Assembly (NCBI GenBank): GCA_963803155.1
Contig: CAWDMN010000007.1
Span: 1 to 14,653, forward strand
Direction: 5' to 3'
Source of the DNA: CAWDMN01 sp963803155
GTDB lineage: Bacteria; Acidobacteriota; Terriglobia; Versatilivoradales; Versatilivoraceae
Length of the DNA stretch: 14,653 nucleotides
Made by a program: the position numbers and the translations under genes. Of the stretch, positions 1-7,294 are shown one piece after another (position 1 is the stretch's first letter; each line of letters opens with the position of its first letter). The notes below the pieces were generated by a model. The model did no database searches. It saw nothing but the letters and a program-made list of their open reading frames with translations, and was not told the origin of the DNA.

Positions 1-841
1 GGTGTGGCGAACTTGCCTGCCACGCCGACATGAGAATATCTTTTTGACCCAGCACCAGTCCCGCGCACTGCGGACCGCATATGGCTTTGCCACCGCTGTA
101 TACAACCACCGTAGCGCCTCGCCGCAGATGAACGCTTGGTATTGTAAGGTCCTCGGCTGCCGCATCTACGAGGATGGGAATATTTCTGGGTTTTGCTATT
201 TTGGCAACGGCTTCCAAAGTAATCGACTCCGAAGAGGCCACATCGAAGGCCATCAGGTAGATCATGGCCGTCTTGGGGTTGATTGCGTTCTCAAGCTCTC
301 CCATCGTCTCCACCGTAATTACCTTCACACCGATGTTGCGTATGGCATGGTCGTAAGTATTTCGCGAGTGTCTGGGGATGATGACCTCGGTCTTATCGAA
401 TCCCGTGAGATCGGGAATACGAATGAGCTTTTCAGGGTTGCCGCCCGTTACGCAGGCGGCGGTGACATGCTTCATTCCGGCGGCGCAACCAGCCGAAACC
501 ATTCCCCACTCCGCTCCCGTAAGCTCGGCCAGCCGTTTGCCGATACCATCCGCCAGTTCATCGTATTGCACAAAGTCCTTGGAAGCAGCTTCCATCGCGG
601 CGCGTACTTCCGGGCGTTCAATAGATCCGCCGATAATGGTGAACGTGCCACGGCAATTGATGATGGGTTCGACGCCGATGGACTGGAAGACATTCGGCTT
701 GGGCGTTTTCGAATCGGTCGCAGTTGCGGCTTCTGTGCTGCCCGCATCAGCCACCGATGGAGACATGAAGGAATCCAGGCGAAGAGCGCTTCCGGCTAAT
801 GGAAAAAGCATTAGCCCTTTGATGTGGTCTCTACGTTTCAT
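1..841 (-). CDS. SelA-like PLP-dependent enzyme with Tat-type signal, 3' end outside window
   Basis: The minus strand is open from an ATG at 839-841 to the window edge (280 codons, no stop). The fold is the SelA/D-glucosaminate-6-phosphate ammonia lyase branch of fold-type I PLP enzymes. Visible signatures are INCRGTFTIIGGS near residues 61-73, a YDHAIRNIGV segment near 163-172, VDAAAE with the PLP-pyridine Asp at about 226, and YSGGKAICGPQ with the likely Schiff-base lysine K252. Residues 2-20 read KRRDHIKG followed by a hydrophobic stretch, a near-consensus twin-arginine signal (His in place of the usual Phe), with VADA as a possible cleavage site near 30-33. Export of such a cofactor-loaded enzyme fits Tat. 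An ATG one codon upstream (842-844) is equally possible, and no strong ribosome site is visible. True selenocysteine synthase is less likely, because SelA acts on cytosolic tRNA and no selC or selB is present. The substrate is unknown. Confidence 0.85.
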   Translation of the reverse strand, partial: MKRRDHIKGLMLFPLAGSALRLDSFMSPSVADAGSTEAATATDSKTPKPNVFQSIGVEPIINCRGTFTIIGGSIERPEVRAAMEAASKDFVQYDELADGIGKRLAELTGAEWGMVSAGCAAGMKHVTAACVTGGNPEKLIRIPDLTGFDKTEVIIPRHSRNTYDHAIRNIGVKVITVETMGELENAINPKTAMIYLMAFDVASSESITLEAVAKIAKPRNIPILVDAAAEDLTIPSVHLRRGATVVVYSGGKAICGPQCAGLVLGQKDILMSAWQASSPH

Positions 842-1164
842 CATGTTATTTGTTTTATTTTTAGGGTTGGATGGAATTCGCCAAGCTTAATATCACCCCA
901 ATGGGTGATCGCAGATTATGGCTCATTTCATATTATTTTAGTTGAATTGGATTTACTAGTTATTCTTATCAGAAATTGCTTTACGGGCGGCATGTGCACA
1001 CTCCCGACGGCCGCATTTTCGGCTCAGCATCGACACTCCGAGGCAGACCGATCCCGGCGGGCAACAGTTCAGCCCCCCTATGCAGTCTGAGTCAGGAGGG
1101 AAGGGACCGAAAGGCCTTGGCGATAGAAACGCACACTGGGGAATAAAAAATGGGTTGGCAAAAC
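842..1164. other. Intergenic region between tRNA-Ser and the SelA-like gene
   Basis: No gene is supported in these 323 bases. The part next to the SelA-like start is AT-rich and contains one clean 18-bp palindrome (listed separately). The part nearest the tRNA, in the minus direction, starts with a T-rich stretch (a T6 run near 1145-1150) that could help end tRNA transcription, but I see no stable hairpin ahead of it. No convincing -35/-10 pair for the SelA-like gene was found. Confidence 0.5.
892..909. promoter_or_regulatory. 18-bp perfect inverted repeat, candidate operator for the SelA-like gene
   Basis: The sequence ATCACCC-CAAT-GGGTGAT has two perfectly complementary 7-base arms around a 4-base centre. 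It lies about 50 bp upstream of the SelA-like start codon, in the presumed leader or promoter zone. Perfect dyads of this size are typical of dimeric repressor sites. The stem could also form a small hairpin in the leader RNA, but no T run follows it in either direction, so a terminator is unlikely. No regulator gene is adjacent. Confidence 0.4.
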
Positions 1165-1258
<94 letters not shown>

Positions 1259-1429
1259 GGGAAAGGACCAGCCAAGAATGCGGATCATGGAACAGCATGG
1301 GCCGCCGGAATAGAAAAATCCATCCCAGCGCAACGTGAGTTTATAGCACGAATCTTCCATCAAAATCCATGGAAAAATCCCTCCGGCGCCGAAGGGCCGC
1401 CCGTCCCGCGTTTCTGTCCGAAATCTCTT

Positions 1430-1792
1430 TCATGTGAATTGTTCCAGGCCGGGAGGAAAAACCGTCTCCATCACTTCCAGGGCAAAACGAGCCGATACGG
1501 TGGCGGGTCCGCCTCCCATCTCGATTCCGATTTCGACAGCCTCCAAGACTTCCCACTGGTTGGCGCCTGCCTTGGCGGCCTGCTCGATGTGCCATTGCAT
1601 GCAGGATTCACAGTCTTTCACGACGGAAATCCCAATGGCAATTAGCTCTTTCTCTTTTTTGGGAAGGGCGCCATCGGAAAAGGCGGCCTTTTCCAAATCT
1701 AAAAAGGCCTGGTAGGTTTTGGAATGGAGGGCCAACAATTTGGAATGCGCCTGTTTTCTTTTTCGCGCCATTTCCTGTAGTCTATCAAACAT
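1430..1792 (-). CDS. AhpD/carboxymuconolactone decarboxylase-like protein
   Basis: A 120-residue, all-helical protein of the CMD/AhpD superfamily. The core is KEKELIAIGISVVKDCESC followed by MQWH. A CxxC pair (C61, C64) with H68 four residues on and acidic E49 upstream matches the redox and proton-relay centre of AhpD-type alkylhydroperoxidases, rather than the cysteine-less gamma-carboxymuconolactone decarboxylases. The GIEMGGGPA segment near 89-97 is also typical. Its role is probably thiol-dependent peroxide reduction in the cytoplasm, with unknown electron donor and substrate. The start is fixed by AGGAGG (1798-1803 on the complement) five bases before the ATG. It is divergent from the GH42 gene and shows no operon partner. 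The length is normal for single-domain members. Confidence 0.85.
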   Translation of the reverse strand: MFDRLQEMARKRKQAHSKLLALHSKTYQAFLDLEKAAFSDGALPKKEKELIAIGISVVKDCESCMQWHIEQAAKAGANQWEVLEAVEIGIEMGGGPATVSARFALEVMETVFPPGLEQFT

Positions 1793-1818
1793 GATTTCCT
1801 CCTCAGTCGATTACCCGG

Positions 1819-1847
1819 ATTATGACAAATTCAGAGATGTGGCTCCA
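1819..1847 (-). promoter_or_regulatory. Candidate promoter of the AhpD-like gene
   Basis: On the minus strand a CATAAT -10 (1819-1824) is preceded by TGT, an extended -10 (TGn). A weak -35-like TGGAGC (1842-1847) sits 17 bases upstream. The predicted start site, near 1812, leaves a short leader that holds the strong ribosome site. The -35 matches consensus at only three positions, so the assignment rests mainly on the extended -10 and its spacing from the ribosome site. Confidence 0.3.
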
Positions 1848-1952
1848 GAACAATAAGAAACAACCTGCAGGGGGGGACTGGACTCGTGAGAATAGGCTAT
1901 GGCGCGGAGGATATCCCTTTTTTTATCTCGCATTTCAAGTTTGGAGAGAACC

Positions 1953-4094
1953 ATGATGACCCGCATTTTTCGCATGACCATTTGTTTGCTTTTCCTCCTG
2001 CTGGCCCTCGACTCTTTTTTGTTGGCTGAGGTTCCGCACTTGCCGGAACAGTTTCTTTATGGCGCCAGCGTGTATCCCGAGCTTCAAACCCAGGAGGAAT
2101 GGAACCGGATGCTTGACACTTTCCAGAAGGCCAGGATGAATGTGGTTCGAGTGAGTGAATCTTCCTGGGGGAATCTTGAGACCGCGCCAGGGCAATATAA
2201 TTTTGGCTGGCTGAAAAATTTTCTAGATGATCTTCAGAAGCGTGGGATGAAGGCTATCCTGGGGACTAGCAGCTATCTTGCCCCGCAATGGCTGGCGGCG
2301 AAACATCCGGAGATTCTCGTACAGCTCGAGCCGGGAGTGCCGGTTCATCCCATGGGCAGAAAAGCGGCTTGCATCCATCATCCCCTTTACCGGGAAGCCC
2401 TGCATCGGTACCTTCTAGCCCTGGGTGCGGCTTTCAAAGACCATCCGGCGGTGATAGGCTGGCAGCTGGATAATGAAATTGAATTCACCGTCGGGATGAC
2501 CTGCTACAATCCCGCCTGCGAAAAGGCCTGGCAGGAGTGGTTGAAGCAGACTTATCACTCTCCGGAGGAGCTGAATCGCCGGTTGAGGCTGGTGAGTTGG
2601 GGGATGGAAATCTCCACTCTAGAGGAGATTCCACAGCCTCGCCCCGTGGTAGAGGGCGGACCGCGGGTGCCGGCGCTGACCCTGGCAAATCTGCATTTTC
2701 ATCGAGACTCCATACTCGCTTATTTTTCCGACCAAACCCGGGTGCTGCGTGAGGCTGGTGTTAAGCAATGGATCACGACAGATTGGAATTCTCTTTGGTT
2801 GGCCCTGGCCGATGATCCCAAAGTGAAGGACTCACTCGATTGGGCCGGCTTGAACTTCTATGCCCCGTCGCGTGAAGATGCGGGCCACTGGGTTCAGCTG
2901 GCGTGGAATGAAGATAAACAACGCGCTGCCCACGGGCTCGATCGATTTTTGATCACCGAGACCCGTTTTGGGGTGGCGGGTGATGCGGCCACTTGGGATG
3001 CGGCTCCCGTGCGAGAGCAGTTTCGCATGTGGGTACTGCAGCCGGTGGCTTTTGGGGCATCCGGTCTCTTGTTTTGGAGCGGGAACCGCTGGCATGGCGG
3101 ACATTGGCCGCACTGGGGCGGATTGCTCGATTGGACGGGACATCCGGAACCGGACTTCCCCTGGGGAATCCAGATGGGCGAGCTGTTCGAGAAATGGGGG
3201 AAGAAGCTTCTCGATGCTCCCGTACAGGCAAGCGCCGCCGTGCTCACGGATTTTGACCAGCGCGCGGCTTTGCAGGTATATCCTCACACCGTCTCGAGTA
3301 AACAGCTTCTGGGCGAGATTTTCGATTTGCTCCATCGGCAGGGAATCGGGGCGGATTCCCTGAATCTCGCCACTGCACAAACAAAGGGGCTGCTCCGGAA
3401 ATACGCGTTGGTCGTCCTGGCGGCGGATCCTGCTCTGGATGGCCAGACTGTCCCTGCTGCGTTAAAGGATTATGTGGAGGACGGCGGGAATTTGATCATT
3501 ACTCCCTTCACTGCCTATCAGGATTGGGACGGCATTTTCCGCAACGACGGCTTTGGCGCCAACCTGACGAGTTTGAGCGGGACGCTGGTTCGGACTGTGC
3601 GCCGCATGGGAAGCCAGGCGGAGGGGGAGGGATGGCCCGATCAAAAGGTGGAGTGGAGCGGGATGAATCTTCGTGGAGAGTCTCCGGTTGGCATCGACGG
3701 TTTTTGTGAATTTCTGGAAGTCCGGCCAGAAACAGAAGTGATCGCGCACTTCCGAAGCAATGAGCCGATCCTGGATGGAAAGCCAGCCGCCACGATGAAG
3801 AAACTGGGAAAGGGAACCGTAATCAAACTGGCCTTCTGGCCGTCTGACGGCAGCCTGACTCCATTGTTCCGTCAGGCTTTAACGGTCCCCCAGCCCTTCT
3901 TCAAGGGGCTTCTGCCTCACGGCGCACAGGCAGTCCCGCGAAAAGATGGCAGCCTTTTTATTGTGAACACGGCAAGAAAGCCAGCCTCCATGCAGTTCGC
4001 AAAGCCTGTTGTAGACAGGTTTTCCGGAAGTCATTACAACGGCGAGGTGGAATTAAAAGGTTTTGATGTTTTGTGGGTGGCAGAAGAGAAATGA
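1953..4094 (+). CDS. Secreted GH42 family beta-galactosidase
   Basis: Start chosen at 1953, behind GGAGAG (1943-1948); ATG 1956 is nearly as good, while the longer frame from 1899 lacks a ribosome site. The 713-residue product begins with a Sec signal (MTRIFRMTICLLFLLLALD, probable cleavage after FLLA). A TIM-barrel domain follows (about 30-420), then a Rossmann-like trimerisation domain (about 435-640) and a small C-terminal beta domain. GASVYPE near the start and NVVRVSESSWGNLE match GH42. WQLDNE carries the probable acid/base E175, and FLITE carries the probable nucleophile E336. At offsets -35, +9 and +14 from E175 stand C140, C184 and C189, matching three of the four zinc-binding cysteines of the Thermus enzyme; the +11 ligand is N186. 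It should hydrolyse beta-galactosides or related plant oligosaccharides outside the cytoplasm. It has no neighbouring sugar-uptake gene. Confidence 0.92.
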   Translation: MMTRIFRMTICLLFLLLALDSFLLAEVPHLPEQFLYGASVYPELQTQEEWNRMLDTFQKARMNVVRVSESSWGNLETAPGQYNFGWLKNFLDDLQKRGMKAILGTSSYLAPQWLAAKHPEILVQLEPGVPVHPMGRKAACIHHPLYREALHRYLLALGAAFKDHPAVIGWQLDNEIEFTVGMTCYNPACEKAWQEWLKQTYHSPEELNRRLRLVSWGMEISTLEEIPQPRPVVEGGPRVPALTLANLHFHRDSILAYFSDQTRVLREAGVKQWITTDWNSLWLALADDPKVKDSLDWAGLNFYAPSREDAGHWVQLAWNEDKQRAAHGLDRFLITETRFGVAGDAATWDAAPVREQFRMWVLQPVAFGASGLLFWSGNRWHGGHWPHWGGLLDWTGHPEPDFPWGIQMGELFEKWGKKLLDAPVQASAAVLTDFDQRAALQVYPHTVSSKQLLGEIFDLLHRQGIGADSLNLATAQTKGLLRKYALVVLAADPALDGQTVPAALKDYVEDGGNLIITPFTAYQDWDGIFRNDGFGANLTSLSGTLVRTVRRMGSQAEGEGWPDQKVEWSGMNLRGESPVGIDGFCEFLEVRPETEVIAHFRSNEPILDGKPAATMKKLGKGTVIKLAFWPSDGSLTPLFRQALTVPQPFFKGLLPHGAQAVPRKDGSLFIVNTARKPASMQFAKPVVDRFSGSHYNGEVELKGFDVLWVAEEK

Positions 4095-4173
4095 AGCGGA
4101 GGTTCAGGCGCAAGTGTGCCGGTGATTTGGAGTGCGAAAGCAAGATCCTACAATCCTTGTTGGGATAATCAAT

Positions 4174-4251
4174 TAGCTGCGGATTAACGTGGATGAAATA
4201 GGATTCAAGATTTGTTTTTATCCGCGTTTCATCCGCGTTCATCCGTGGCTA
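4174..4251. repeat. Imperfect 25-bp inverted repeat with 28-base centre
   Basis: The left arm (4174-4198) begins TAGCTGCGGATTAACG. The right arm (4227-4251) is its reverse complement at 21 of 25 positions and includes CATCCGCGTTCATCCGTGG. The motif (A)TCCGCGTT(T)CATCCG is itself a tandem of ATCCGCGTT-type units. Motifs of the form CATCCGTGG are, as far as I recall, scattered in intergenic DNA of several bacterial phyla. The arms could fold into a long hairpin between the two convergent genes and might act as a bidirectional transcription block, but no T tract is positioned for intrinsic termination. Confidence 0.65.
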
Positions 4252-4420
4252 GAAATTCAAAACACGGGGAATGGACTCAAGCCATTGCACCCCATCAATT
4301 CATCCATGTGATTTGCACGCATAGATAATTCTACTTCGTTAATTTTTCTCCCCTTTCCCGATCCGTTGTCATTGTGGCGGACCCCGGAGCCACGGCCAAG
4401 GCGGAAGACCACGGCTCGAG

Positions 4421-4514
4421 GGGAGGGAGAGCCTCCCACTTAGGCAGACTCTGCCTGGCGAGCCAACGGATGGGCGGGACAGGCTGTGGCTCGGCGGGAG
4501 ACTCGCCCTCCCGG
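4421..4514 (-). repeat. Dispersed 94-bp GC-rich palindromic repeat, copy A
   Basis: Read on the minus strand it starts CCGGGAGGGCGAG, contains GCCGAGCCAC and GCCTGTCCCGC, and ends GGGAGGCTCTCCCTCCC. It aligns without gaps to 9989-10082 on the plus strand at roughly 80-85% identity over 94 bases (about 16 differences by eye). The ends are imperfect inverted repeats (GGGAGGGCGAG versus CTCTCCCTCCC). Both copies sit between convergent genes. No transposase and no obvious target duplication are visible, so this is a REP- or MITE-like element of unknown mobility. Confidence 0.8.
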
Positions 4515-4597
4515 CCGACTTAGCCTAATGAAGGAGAAATAAAATCCCGACACAAAATGTGCAAAAGGGTTTGGCCGCGTCTGTTTTGGGTGGGGAA

Positions 4598-4639
4598 AAA
4601 GCCCTCTCCCCTCTTTGCGAGACGACGGCAGCGGGCTTT
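4598..4639 (-). terminator. Possible terminator of the alkaline phosphatase transcript
   Basis: On the minus strand AAAGCCC (overlapping the stop codon) pairs perfectly with GGGCTTT 28 bases later, and the second arm continues into TT, giving a five-T run. The long loop and short T run make it a poor intrinsic terminator. It is listed because no better candidate exists before the repeat-rich gap. Confidence 0.25.
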
Positions 4640-5732
4640 ATTTCTCCCAGCCAAAGGCCGCCATCATGATGTGAAACATATCCGTGTTGTGTAGGAAACC
4701 GTGAACTCTCTCGGATCCTGGGCCCTGAGCCGCCACCATGACTTGTTCGCCAGTGTGAGAGTCGGCAAGTTGAATGTCATGCGGGGCCGTCGTGACGGAA
4801 CTTGATTCTTTTCCGGTCTCCAGAGAAAGTGGGGCGCCTCTCTTGCCATCTACAAGGCGAATATCAAAAGAATGGTCAGCCGTAAATAGGAGCAGCGTAT
4901 TCTTGCTCGCGGTTTGGGCCACCTTTCGAATCGTGTCGTCCATTTCGATCACATGCGTCAAACCCGCCTTGGGATTGTCGGTGTGCATGTCCCATTCCAC
5001 CATCAAGAAAAATCCCTTGCGGTTTTGCGAGAGGATGCGAATGGCAAGTTCCACGGCGTTTGAGACATCATAATCGCCGCTTTTAAACAGCGCGACCACC
5101 CGCTTTTCTTTGCCGGTCACGGATTGCAAGGAGTCGTAATAGGCATAGCCTTTTTGGGGCAAGGCCTCGGCGATGTTGATCCCCAGTTTTTCGGTGGCGG
5201 CCGTAATCCTATTGCGGCCGGCGCCGATGATCAAGTCAACCCCATCTCCAAATCGAGGCTTCAAAACCTGGGCGAATATGAGGCCGGATAAGCTTCGGTC
5301 GTTGGAATGGGCATAACAGGCGGCGGGCGTGGCGTCCGTCATATCCATGTTGGAGAGCACACCCGTCGAAAGCCCGTGCTGCTCGGCGTATTCCAAAATG
5401 GTTTGCAAGGTTTCGCCATCTTTTTTCCCGCGCACGGCCGTGGCGGATTGCGAGAGCACCCCATTGTTGGTCTTTTGTCCGGTGACGATTGAGGTCATTC
5501 CGGCCGCGGAATCCGTGACCCATTCGTCCGCGGCGGAGGTGTCCATCAAGCCGATGTGAGGCATGTGCTGGATGAAGAGCTTTTGCGGATCATCATATTT
5601 GTAAATGCTGGCAATATTCAGTGTTGGAATTCCACCGGCATCGCCCAGAAACAGGATGACATTTTTGGCTCGCCCCAGCAGCGTTGGAGCCATCATTAGA
5701 CTAATCAGGAAAAGCAAAATGAGTTTTTTCAT
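4638..5732 (-). CDS. Exported alkaline phosphatase (PhoA superfamily)
   Basis: A 364-residue phosphomonoesterase of the metal-dependent PhoA superfamily. MKKLILLFLISLMMAP is a Sec signal, so it acts in the periplasm or on the surface. NVILFLGDAGG supplies metal ligand D31. VTDSAAGMTS carries the nucleophile S75. TPAACYAHS includes the Thr equivalent to the metal-binding TxA motif. FLMVEWDMHTDN gives E246, D248 and H250. LLFTADHSFD gives D286 and H287. HTGEQVMVAAQGPG gives the final histidine, H327. The EWDMHTDN segment is several residues shorter than the usual E..ID..AGH.ND loop, and ADHSFD replaces ADHETG, marking a subfamily distinct from E. coli PhoA. It follows the APC permease gene by 33 bases, suggesting co-transcription. 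The ribosome site is weak (GGAG about 13 bases upstream). The natural substrate is unknown. Confidence 0.92.
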   Translation of the reverse strand: MKKLILLFLISLMMAPTLLGRAKNVILFLGDAGGIPTLNIASIYKYDDPQKLFIQHMPHIGLMDTSAADEWVTDSAAGMTSIVTGQKTNNGVLSQSATAVRGKKDGETLQTILEYAEQHGLSTGVLSNMDMTDATPAACYAHSNDRSLSGLIFAQVLKPRFGDGVDLIIGAGRNRITAATEKLGINIAEALPQKGYAYYDSLQSVTGKEKRVVALFKSGDYDVSNAVELAIRILSQNRKGFFLMVEWDMHTDNPKAGLTHVIEMDDTIRKVAQTASKNTLLLFTADHSFDIRLVDGKRGAPLSLETGKESSSVTTAPHDIQLADSHTGEQVMVAAQGPGSERVHGFLHNTDMFHIMMAAFGWEK

Positions 5733-5765
5733 AGTTCTTGCAACTCCAGAAAAATTTTATTGGCA

Positions 5766-7136
5766 TCAAGCTTCTTCCGATGGCACATCAAAGGAAAGAA
5801 GATTTTGGCGGAACCCCCGTGTTTTGATTGCGCCGTAAATCACGCCGACCAAAATCCAAATCGCGCCGGCTATTTTGGCCGTCCAGCGCAGGTTGATCCA
5901 AATGTAAAAACAGATCAGGCAGCCGAGGAGCGGTAGAAGGGCATTCCAGAAAGTCCGCTTTTCCGCGCGCAGCCAATACCTTGAGAAGGCGGCCAGATTC
6001 ACTCCCATGAAGGCAATGAATGCCCCAAAATTGACCAGTTCGGCGGCAAGCTGATAATTCAGCACAAAGCCGCCCGCCAGAGCCAATGCGCCCGTAAACA
6101 GCACATTGTTGCGGGGGATGTGGCGCCGCGGATCAATGTACCCGAAGAAAGACTTTGGCAAAGCATTATCGCGTCCCATGCCATAGAGCAGACGTGCGGC
6201 GCCCAGTTGCGAGCCGGTCCCGGAGCCAATGCTGGCGACCAGCAGAGTCAGATTGAGCACCTGGAAGAGAATTGGACCGCCCACCCGTCCGGCCACATGG
6301 ACAAAAGCGGTGTCGACATCGGGAAACCCCTTATAATCTCCCCACACCAACTGGGCGGCATACACTTCAAGCGAAGCCAAGACTCCCGTGATCAGACAGG
6401 TCAAGACAGTGGCAAGCAGGATATTGCGCCGCGGATTTTCCACCTCCTCCGACAGAGTGGAGATCCCGTCAAAGCCAATGTAGGTGAGAGTGGCAATGGA
6501 AGTCCCGGTCAACACTGCTGGAAGGGAGAAGGTTGCGGGGTCATAAAGCGGCTTGAGAAAATTCATGCTCCCCGCCGTATGGAATCCCCACAAAAAGCGC
6601 CCCACGGCGATGAAGAACCAGCCCACGACCACGCTCATGGCCAAAACCATCCATTCATTGGTCCGAGCGGAGGATCGAATCCCACGCAAATTGAGCCCGG
6701 TAAAGAGCACGGCAAAAAAGAAGATCCAAAGCAGGTAAGGGATTTCAGGCAAGATGTTGCCGGCGGCTTTGCTGCACCAAATCGTGCAGAGGATCGGATT
6801 CAACATGTAATCCATGGCCATGCTCCAGCCCGTGACGTAGCCGAGAGCAGGGTGAATCTCGCGGCCCACGTAAGTGAAGGCGGAACCAGCGCTGGGATAA
6901 GCCCGGGCCATGCGGCCATAGCTGAGGGCGGTCAGCATCATGGCTCCCATGGCGATCAAAATGGTTGTAACCACATGCCCGCGCGCCTCGACGCTGACAA
7001 TCCCGAATAACGGCATCGGGGCCGTGGGTTGAATCAGGACGATCCCGTAAAAAATAAGATCCCAGAGAGTCAAAGTCCGGCGCAAGTGCGCCTGAGGTTG
7101 TGCGGTTGCGGTTGGAGTTGATGAGTTTGAGGTCAT
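5766..7136 (-). CDS. APC superfamily amino-acid permease
   Basis: A 456-residue integral membrane protein with about 12 hydrophobic segments. LTLWDLIFYGIVLIQPTAPMPLFG contains the unwound TM1 region of APC-fold transporters; GRMARAYPSAGSAFTYVGR is the conserved TM2-TM3 signature; YIGFDGISTLSEEVENPRRN near residues 232-251 is the family's best-known consensus after TM6. It should import an amino acid or similar cation by proton symport, or exchange one, across the inner membrane. The substrate cannot be read from sequence. The N-terminal 15 residues are Thr/Gln-rich and cytoplasmic. The phosphatase gene follows after 33 bases; the TIM-barrel gene ends 158 bases upstream. The ribosome site (GAGGA about 12 bases before the ATG) is far for a good fit, so the start is less certain than the frame. 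Confidence 0.9.
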   Translation of the reverse strand: MTSNSSTPTATAQPQAHLRRTLTLWDLIFYGIVLIQPTAPMPLFGIVSVEARGHVVTTILIAMGAMMLTALSYGRMARAYPSAGSAFTYVGREIHPALGYVTGWSMAMDYMLNPILCTIWCSKAAGNILPEIPYLLWIFFFAVLFTGLNLRGIRSSARTNEWMVLAMSVVVGWFFIAVGRFLWGFHTAGSMNFLKPLYDPATFSLPAVLTGTSIATLTYIGFDGISTLSEEVENPRRNILLATVLTCLITGVLASLEVYAAQLVWGDYKGFPDVDTAFVHVAGRVGGPILFQVLNLTLLVASIGSGTGSQLGAARLLYGMGRDNALPKSFFGYIDPRRHIPRNNVLFTGALALAGGFVLNYQLAAELVNFGAFIAFMGVNLAAFSRYWLRAEKRTFWNALLPLLGCLICFYIWINLRWTAKIAGAIWILVGVIYGAIKTRGFRQNLLSFDVPSEEA

Positions 7137-7294
7137 AATTACTTTCTAATCCTCAGCAATGTTTTTCAAAATAATCATACTTAAACACACGAAGTAGACA
7201 CCGGGCTGGAGTATCATGTCCTACCAGGCTGGGCAAGGGGCAGGGGGGGATCGAGCTGCCGCTTCAGTCTCCGAGCAGAACTCAACGTGGAGGC

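Larger units (their letters stand above)
4095..4637. other. 543-bp repeat-rich gap between convergent genes
   Basis: No open frame here looks coding. It separates the 3' ends of the GH42 and alkaline phosphatase genes. It contains a 78-bp imperfect inverted repeat (4174-4251), one copy of a roughly 94-bp GC-rich palindromic repeat (4421-4514) and a possible terminator for the phosphatase gene. The stretch 4373-4420 has further short GC-rich runs (GAGCCACGGCC, CCACGGCTCGAG) that resemble fragments of the same repeat family and may be a degenerate second copy. Confidence 0.6.

Noticed and set aside
2..799. A 265-codon plus-strand open frame
   Set aside because: It is antisense to the SelA-like gene, whose minus-strand translation carries clear PLP-enzyme motifs; the plus-strand product has no recognisable family and no ribosome site.
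1899..1952. Longer N-terminus for the GH42 enzyme
   Set aside because: The upstream ATG lacks a ribosome site and would bury the Sec signal 20 residues inside; GGAGAG lies directly ahead of the ATG pair at 1953/1956.
6120..7010. A 296-codon plus-strand open frame rich in Gly, His and Pro
   Set aside because: It is antisense to the APC permease gene, which has an unmistakable transporter signature; the composition is typical of the reverse of a hydrophobic gene.
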